Source: Microvelia longipes
Lineage: Eukaryota > Arthropoda > Insecta > Hemiptera > Veliidae
Direction of reading: 5' to 3'
Assembly: GCA_018340805.1 (NCBI GenBank)
Contig: JACMZG010001863.1
Coordinates: 26,092,896-26,156,895, forward strand
DNA: 64,000 bases
Positions 57,863 to 64,000 of this stretch are shown here, piece after piece. Both the position numbers and the translations under genes were made by a program. The notes under the pieces were generated by a model. The model worked only from the letters and a program-made list of their open reading frames with translations. It did not search any database and was not told where the DNA came from. Within the stretch, counting starts at the first letter, position 1, and each line of letters starts with the position of its first letter.

Positions 57863-60504
57863 TGTTTATAACATGTTATTGTTTTTTAAGTTTTAATTTA
57901 ACTGTTGTCTAACTTATTGGTAACGTTTTTTGGTGTGGTTCATTTATTTTTTGGGTTTGGTCAGATTTACTAATTTTTTGGTGATAGTTGTTTGTTTTGG
58001 TGTATTTTTATTTTGTTTTACATTGAAGATGCCTAGCTTTGCCAGGAGAAACTTCTGTTGTTTATGTTAGTGTAAATAAATAAAAAAAAATTAATGGAAT
58101 GAATCTTCGTTAATCCACCTAGAATTTAATTCTTAACAGTCCAATAATAAGTTTGCTAATTAATTTCACTATCAGAAACTGATAAGATTATTTCACACGT
58201 TACTTTTTATTTATTATATTTTTTTATTTATTATTGTTATTTTTATCTGTCCTAGAACTCATTTACAAGTGAAATTTAACACCGTTATTATGCCTTCAGC
58301 AACAATAGACAAATAGTTTGTATTTGTTAATATTTTATTATGGTTTTGTTAAAAATAATGTATTTACTATATATAAATATTTAGAAAATAAACATATTTT
58401 GTCTTTTTTGATAAAGAAGGTAAGCTTTGTCTTACTTTCTGCAATTTATAATATTATTAAAAAGGGGAATACAATCTATATGAGACTAGAAATATAGACG
58501 TATCTTCTTTATAAAATAATTCAAAAAATGAAGAGAAATTTCCCTAAGGCTACATTAAATGCAACTATTCATTGTATTGATTATTTTTTACTTTTTGAAA
58601 AAATCATTTTTGTTGCGAAAATGTGCACTTTGAAAGTCCAATTAGTGTATAGCCTGAAGGTATTTCCGTCTGTCAATTTAATATCAATAGAAAAATAGTC
58701 TTTTCTTTTTGTATTTTTATCCGTATAGATTGATTTTTTCCGTTTCAATAATTATAAACTTGGGAAGATAAAAGTACTAGGAACTAGTAAACTACAAGTA
58801 AAAATGAGAGGTAAATAGGGTTTTAACAGTATTTATATCACAAGACTAATATAAAATAGTCTTATTTTTATTTTATTTTTTACGCTTAAACCCGTAGGGT
58901 CATATTAGTATGTTGATAAAATAGGTTATAACATGGATTTAATACAGGGTCAGATGTTTTAAAAACATCTTGAGTGGATAATTCAAGTGAAATAAGTTTC
59001 TGTTTTTTAGTAAAAACACAAAATTTTCTTTCGTACCTATGGTATTAATGGATTCTATTATAGTATCAGGAGTTTCGAGAGACCAATTTCTCTCGAAGAA
59101 ACAAAATGAAGTTTGGATCCAGCTTGGACATTCAAGCTTTTTTTCAGAATTGCTGTCTGTATCCAACGATGTATGCACTTTTTATGTAAATATGTTTGGG
59201 CTGATCATGTTCGAACAAAACTTACTTCAAAAGCAAGTCCTATGAGAATAAAAGCTAAATGTCACTCAATGGTGGCTCTAAAGTATACAACAAAATAAAT
59301 TAAAAAATATTTTGTTTTATAAACTTCCTAAAATAAAAGTAAATAAAATAACTTGCTAAACTTCCTAAATAAAATAACTTGTTTTATAGACTTCCTAAAA
59401 TAGAAGTGTTTTAACCCCGACAAGATCTAATATATTCTGAAGCTAGCTAAACTTTCAAGATATTTAAACTAAATAACAAAATTTTTAGGGGAGCTAGCTC
59501 TCCTTTATTTCCGCTTTCCTAAAGGAGATCCTGTCCTCTTAAAGGAAAGTCTTCCTTTTTTACTTCATTTAAATAATCTTTAACCGAATTTCCAAAACAG
59601 ATATACATTTTCTATTTGGGTTCAAAAGAAAGTAAGTAAAAATAGCATAAGAATGAATGATCTTGACTTTAATGTACTCTTTCTTCTAGGTAATTAAATG
59701 TATAATAAAACCATTAGTAGAATAGAAATGAGACAACACAAGTGTACGTTTCTAACATCATCAAAGATTTCCTTTCTCTGTGATAATCTAAACATAAATG
59801 TTAATTCTTGTTTTCAATTCAGATATTTATACAATAGCGTTATTTTTCATTATAAAGAGCGAAATCAATTAAACATTTAATTATTTTAGAAAGGTCAAAC
59901 ATCTGTATAAAAAGAGAATGAAACTTAGGAAAATTGTTAATATTTCATCAATGAGTTACATTAAATATGAGAAATTAATTTCCCTGCTTTCTGTATAAGC
60001 AAACCAGACAAACTTCAAATGGACTATGTCTTTATTTCTAAATGAATTTAGTCCCATTAAATAAATAATAAGAAATAATAAGAAATAAGTAATAAATAAG
60101 AAACACATTATTGGAGTATTTATAAACTGTTTCAATTCGTTAAAGGGAGTTGCAACTTGGAATGCAACTTTTTTGACATGTTGATCATTCCTGCGATAAT
60201 ACTAATAATCTACAGTCTATAGTGTGCTTATTAAATGTTAAGTATAGGATTTGTTTACTTTAGAATATATCATGGCATTAGACTTTCTTCTATCCATCGT
60301 TATTACATTAAAATACCAATTTAGTCTGATAATATTTCTAGGGGTCATCTAACCAAGTACTGTCCATGCGAAAGGGGGGTATTCCCACTAAAAAACTGGT
60401 ACGTGGTATTTAATTTTTTGGTGAATTTAATTTCGTACTCGCATAGCTCGTCTTTAGAAAATGGAAATCACCTAATTCTTATTGATATACGTTAAACATC
60501 CGTT
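57863..60504. other. AT-rich DNA; retroelement-like tail and small hairpins
   Basis: At 58019-58086 TACATTGAAGATGCCTAGCT ... GAAACTTC ... AAATAAATAAAAAAAAA resembles a retroelement 3' end with poly(A)-like tail. TTCGAGAGA/TCTCTCGAA (59074-59097) and CTTTCCT...AGGAAAG with AAAGGAA/TTCCTTT (59514-59557) are hairpins. Frames at 58939-59298 overlap on both strands and are unrecognised. Confidence 0.4.
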
Positions 60505-60981
60505 TAATTCCTAGCGGTCACAATGTTCGCAAATATCAAATTGCTGAGTTTTTATTTTGATTCCTAGCGGTCACAATGTTCGCAAATATCAAATTGCTGA
60601 GTTTTTATTTTGATTCCTAGCGGTCACAATGTTCGCAAATATCAAATTGCTGAGTTTTTATTTTGATTCCTAGCGGTCACAATGTTCGCAAATATCAAAT
60701 TGCTGATTTTTTATTTTTGATTCCTAGCGGTCACAATGTTCGCAATATCAAATTGCTGAGTTTTTATTTTGATTCCTAGCGGTCACAATGTTCGCAAATA
60801 TCAAATTGCTGAGTTTTTATTTTGATCCTAGCGGTCACAATGTTCGCAGCTGAGTTTTTATTTTGATTCCTAGCGGTCACAATGTTCGCACAATTGCTGA
60901 TTTTTTATTTTGATTCCTAGCGGTCATAATGTTCGCAAATATCAAATTGCTGAGTTTTTATTTTGATTCCTAGCGGTCACA
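60505..60981 (+). repeat. 53-bp satellite, about 9.5 units
   Basis: The unit CTAGCGGTCACAATGTTCGC + AAATATCAAATTGCTGAGTT + TTTATTTTGATTC recurs at 60511, 60564, 60617, 60670, 60724, 60776, 60828, 60870, 60917 and 60970 (the last partial). Spacing is 53 for the first four, then 54, 52, 52, 42, 47 and 53. Units are nearly identical apart from short deletions next to TTCGCA, so the array is young. Confidence 0.95.
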
Positions 60982-61134
60982 TCCACATACTGACCTTTCT
61001 TTATGAAATGTATGCTTAGTTTTTATGTTTGTACTAGAATATAAACCCTCTGAGAAACATAAACGTAAACCTAATATGATGATACAGACAAAATGTTATG
61101 CTACTAAAATGTTTCCTACAAGGTATATAGAAAA

Positions 61135-61420
61135 CACTTCACTTTTCCTATAATAATAATAATGCCCGTTTAGAGCCTGATGATATCCCTCAGGATATCA
61201 TATTTAGAGCCTGATGCTATTCCTGATGAGCCTTGCGGCTCATCAGGAATACCCCTGAGGGAACCACCATAAAGTTGGCGATAATTTATTATAAGAAAAG
61301 AATACTTTTATAAAAACTGAGAGCGTAACCTGGGATGCGAACCCAGTCAAAGGTCAGTTTAATAACTGACGGAGGCGGCGTTTTCTAAAATACCTACAGG
61401 ATAAGTATGGAAAAGAAATA
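61135..61420. repeat. Multi-hairpin element with tRNA T-arm-like part
   Basis: The left end ACTTCACTTTTCCTATAATA runs into GCCCGTTTAGAGCCTGATG (shared with 9262). Then come exact hairpins ATGATATCC/GGATATCAT (61180-61201) and TATTCCTGATGAGCC/GGCTCATCAGGAATA with loop TTGC (61218-61251). On the minus strand CTGGGTTCGCATCCCAG (61330-61346) looks like a tRNA T arm with B box GGTTCGCATCC, and GTCAGTT/AACTGAC (61353-61370) forms another stem. The right end GGATAAGTATGGAAAAG roughly complements the left. No complete tRNA can be folded. Confidence 0.6.
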
Positions 61421-63419
61421 ACTTACAGGGGTAAAAATACTAATTTTGTATTTTTAATTATTATTGGTATTTGTGTTTTACATTGACCTTGGATCATAAA
61501 GTTCGTTATCTTATTTTATTTTACTTCATAGTGTTTTCCTATTGATTTTGTTACCTTATACAGCATTTTTGTCACGCTAAATTTTATTTAGCAATATAGG
61601 CCGACATTTTTTATAAGAATCCCACCAATCTTGGCGGGAAACCTGCAAATAAAGTGTAAAAAAGCATGATATCAATAATCAGAAGTCGCTATAGACTCTC
61701 CAGCAATTGCTGGGTAAGTTTTTTAAAATTTAAATTTTTATATTGATGAAGTGATTCAGGGATACAAATAGCTCACCCTACTTGTATCATTTGCTGCTTG
61801 ATAAATGCAATCGATTGGTTTTAAATTTATTGATAAACAGCTCGTATTTAATAAAAAATATATAAATAAGCTTTTAATAATGATGTGCGTTCTTAAAAAC
61901 TTTTCAAGTAATTGATTGATTTCTAAATTATAATTTAGTATTATTTAAGAAAAGTTATAAGTTGGCGATTTTTAATTATCAGAAAAAGTTCTTTATCGAA
62001 TAAAAAAAATCTAAAACTGCTAAGATAAATTTCAACGTATAACCGATTTTTTAATACTTCGGCAATTTTTGTTCTCATGACCCGGAATTATAGATTTAAA
62101 CGTATCCCATTGTCTACATTTCTATGTGAGCTCCTCATTAATTTTGATCCCCTTATTTCTTTTCAATAACTTTTAAAAAGACACAGAACCCAATTTATTT
62201 CAACTTCTCATGTTCGATAATTCAACGACAAAATTCTTTTCTTAAGCGTTCCCTTCTTTCTATTATTTAGGACCTGCAAGAAACCAATAATAGTGTACAA
62301 AAGAAAGGGAGAGGTCCATTTCATTGACCATAATAGTCTTACGATAATTATTTATAATAACTTTTTGTTCTATTGTATAAACTTTTTTGATTCCCATAAA
62401 TTACGATTCCCTTAAGGTATAGCTTTAGTTATAAATTTTAGTTTGATTGAGAAAGTCCTTGAGCTATATATTTGCTCTTTTTTATTGTTAAATTTTAATA
62501 GTTCGGACAAGTGGCATTGTCAATAGTTTGTCTCTTAAAAGTTTTGATTATGAGAAATGAAATTTTGCTTATAAAATTTGTTTCTTTGTTTAAAATCAAG
62601 TCACTCCTTTTCCATAAAATTTATAGTTCTGTTTAACCATCTTAAGATTTTGAAGTGAGATTGATGGTGCTTTAAAAGTGATGAATAGCTTATTAATTAA
62701 GTTACGTAATTTAAAATTTGTCGATTAATCTTTTACTTTTTTTCGTAACTACTTTGAAGATCTATTTAATAAGAATCCGTTACCGTAAGAGAACTATCAA
62801 TGATTGAGTAATCAGACATAAATAGATCATTTGATTTAACATTTAAACTTTTTATCATTATTAGATCTTAAATTAGTACTTTTTGCTCTGCAAGTAAAAT
62901 TAGTAGGTTTGCAACTGCAGGTTAATATAAAGGATAATGTTTCTGTAAACTTTTAAAACGGTTAATTTTTGTATTATATCCGCATAATGGTTTGTTTAGC
63001 CTGTTTATTTGAATAGACGTACAATAAAATTGACCTTTTGATTTACATACAAGTTAAATATTATGTTTGATCTCATTGTATTGTGATTGAATGTACTTAA
63101 ATTTGTACAGAAACCGTACAAAAGGGTTTGATTAGTTATTCAGTGTTAATGATCAAATTTAAGTGGGTTGTTTGACATTTAAACCAAATATTGTATGGTA
63201 GTAGTAGAATTGTATAGTATTTAATTAGTAATTAATTAGCTGTCCTTTTGAATAATTTCTTTATCCAATAATAGCATTTTCCAGTTAGCAATATATAACG
63301 CTTGGTACAGTAAATAAGAGAAGAATGCCCTCCACTAAAAAGTAAAACGTTTTTGACCTAGCAAGAGGCCATTATCAGTGCTAGCTGTTGGATAAAGAAG
63401 AAGGTGATAGATATGTCTT
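61421..63419. other. AT-rich DNA without a recognised feature
   Basis: Nothing supported on either strand. Confidence 0.5.
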
Positions 63420-63450
63420 ACAGATCAGATATCAAAGGTATCTGATCTGT
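63420..63450. repeat. Perfect 12-bp hairpin, 7-base loop
   Basis: ACAGATCAGATA, loop TCAAAGG, TATCTGATCTGT, followed shortly by a T run (63457-63462). Isolated, with no associated frame. Confidence 0.85.
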
Positions 63451-63462
63451 TATACCTTTTTT

Positions 63463-64000
63463 GCTCAGTATGATTTACTTTTACCCAAATACAGAAGTTG
63501 TTTTTTGCCTCAATAAATAAATAGCTCTATTAAAGATCTGTGTAACATTTGACTATAACAGTAATATTTAATTATTTGAGAGGGAAGTTTATACTGCACT
63601 ACCCTCAGAAAAGCAGAAAAGTGTTCTGCTCAAATCTTATCTGCAAATTAGGCAAAAACAAGAATTCTTTCGCCTTAGCTCCTAAACTCAATAAATTAAC
63701 CCTGCTATATTAATTTTAGATTTTTAATTGAAAATAAAATTAATAATTTTAGATTTAATTAATTTAATTTAGAAATTAATTATTGTCTCGCCATCGCTCG
63801 TCACTTAACTGATTAAATTCTGTCTCTTGTAAGATCTACTTCTCTAAACTAACACTATATTCTTATAGCTTTCAACTAATGCTTTAGTTTAGCACCATAT
63901 CACGGATTTTTTACTGAGATTTAATTTGCGATTTTGAACTGTCGTGTAATATACATTGTTACAGTACATTGTTCTAAATATTTTGTTACACTAGATAATG
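63463..64000. other. AT-rich DNA without a recognised feature
   Basis: Nothing supported to the window end. Confidence 0.5.

Noticed and set aside
58939..59245. Overlapping frames of 79 (minus) and 68 (plus) codons
   Set aside because: They overlap on opposite strands, have no recognised domain, and are of a length expected by chance in this window.
59540..59560. Bacterial-style hairpin plus T run as a terminator
   Set aside because: A eukaryotic AT-rich context with no upstream transcription unit makes this call unsupported.
60505..60981. CRISPR-like array
   Set aside because: Units are repeated end to end with no unique spacers, and the setting is clearly an animal genome.

Overview
This is an A+T-rich stretch of animal nuclear DNA (about 70% A+T by eye) with no gene that I can support. 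The small open frames on both strands are short, overlap repeats or low-complexity tracts, and none reads as a conserved cellular protein. The only recognisable protein remnants are two decayed LINE reverse-transcriptase tails: a frameshifted RT-end/RNase H/zinc-knuckle fragment near 12 kb and a short ORF2 C-terminus near 26.3 kb, both on the minus strand. The mix of RNase H LINEs, hAT-like and TA-flanked MITEs, tRNA-like SINEs and long AT microsatellites suggests an arthropod, probably an insect. The sequence alone does not fix the species. The window could equally be intergenic or a very long intron. Layout: 0-5 kb holds a CTGT-bearing dispersed repeat, a GTACC-ended repeat split by a hAT-like MITE, a 44-bp satellite, a second damaged MITE copy and a hAT-type terminus. 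5-15 kb is mostly featureless AT-rich DNA with a few inverted repeats and the RNase H LINE. 15-20 kb has a 29-bp minisatellite, TA microsatellites and another GTACC copy. 20-30 kb has a pseudoknot-capable inverted repeat, a 521-bp element with TIRs of about 110 bp, a hAT-type end, the second LINE and more dispersed-repeat copies. 30-46 kb carries further MITEs, a tRNA-like SINE, microsatellites and a pair of TA-flanked MITEs. 46-58 kb is the densest part: a hairpin cluster, four neighbouring repeat units of which three carry 5S rRNA-like segments, a palindrome-tandem MITE, a 687-bp foldback element, another hAT-like MITE, a tRNA-derived SINE and a GTACC copy with both ends. 58-64 kb has a 53-bp satellite and a compact multi-hairpin element. 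The main point of interest is a composite repeat system. Dispersed elements that begin near ACTTTTCCTCAT, followed by a microsatellite in a fixed place, contain a segment matching the internal promoter region of 5S rRNA. They end in a tail made of the module GAGGACGAGCGAAGCGAGTCC and a GTACC...CCCGATTTTT terminus. The tail module also occurs alone, has expanded into a 29-bp minisatellite, and serves as landing site for other MITEs. These relations are visible by direct comparison of copies within the window. Their mobility and transcription are inference.
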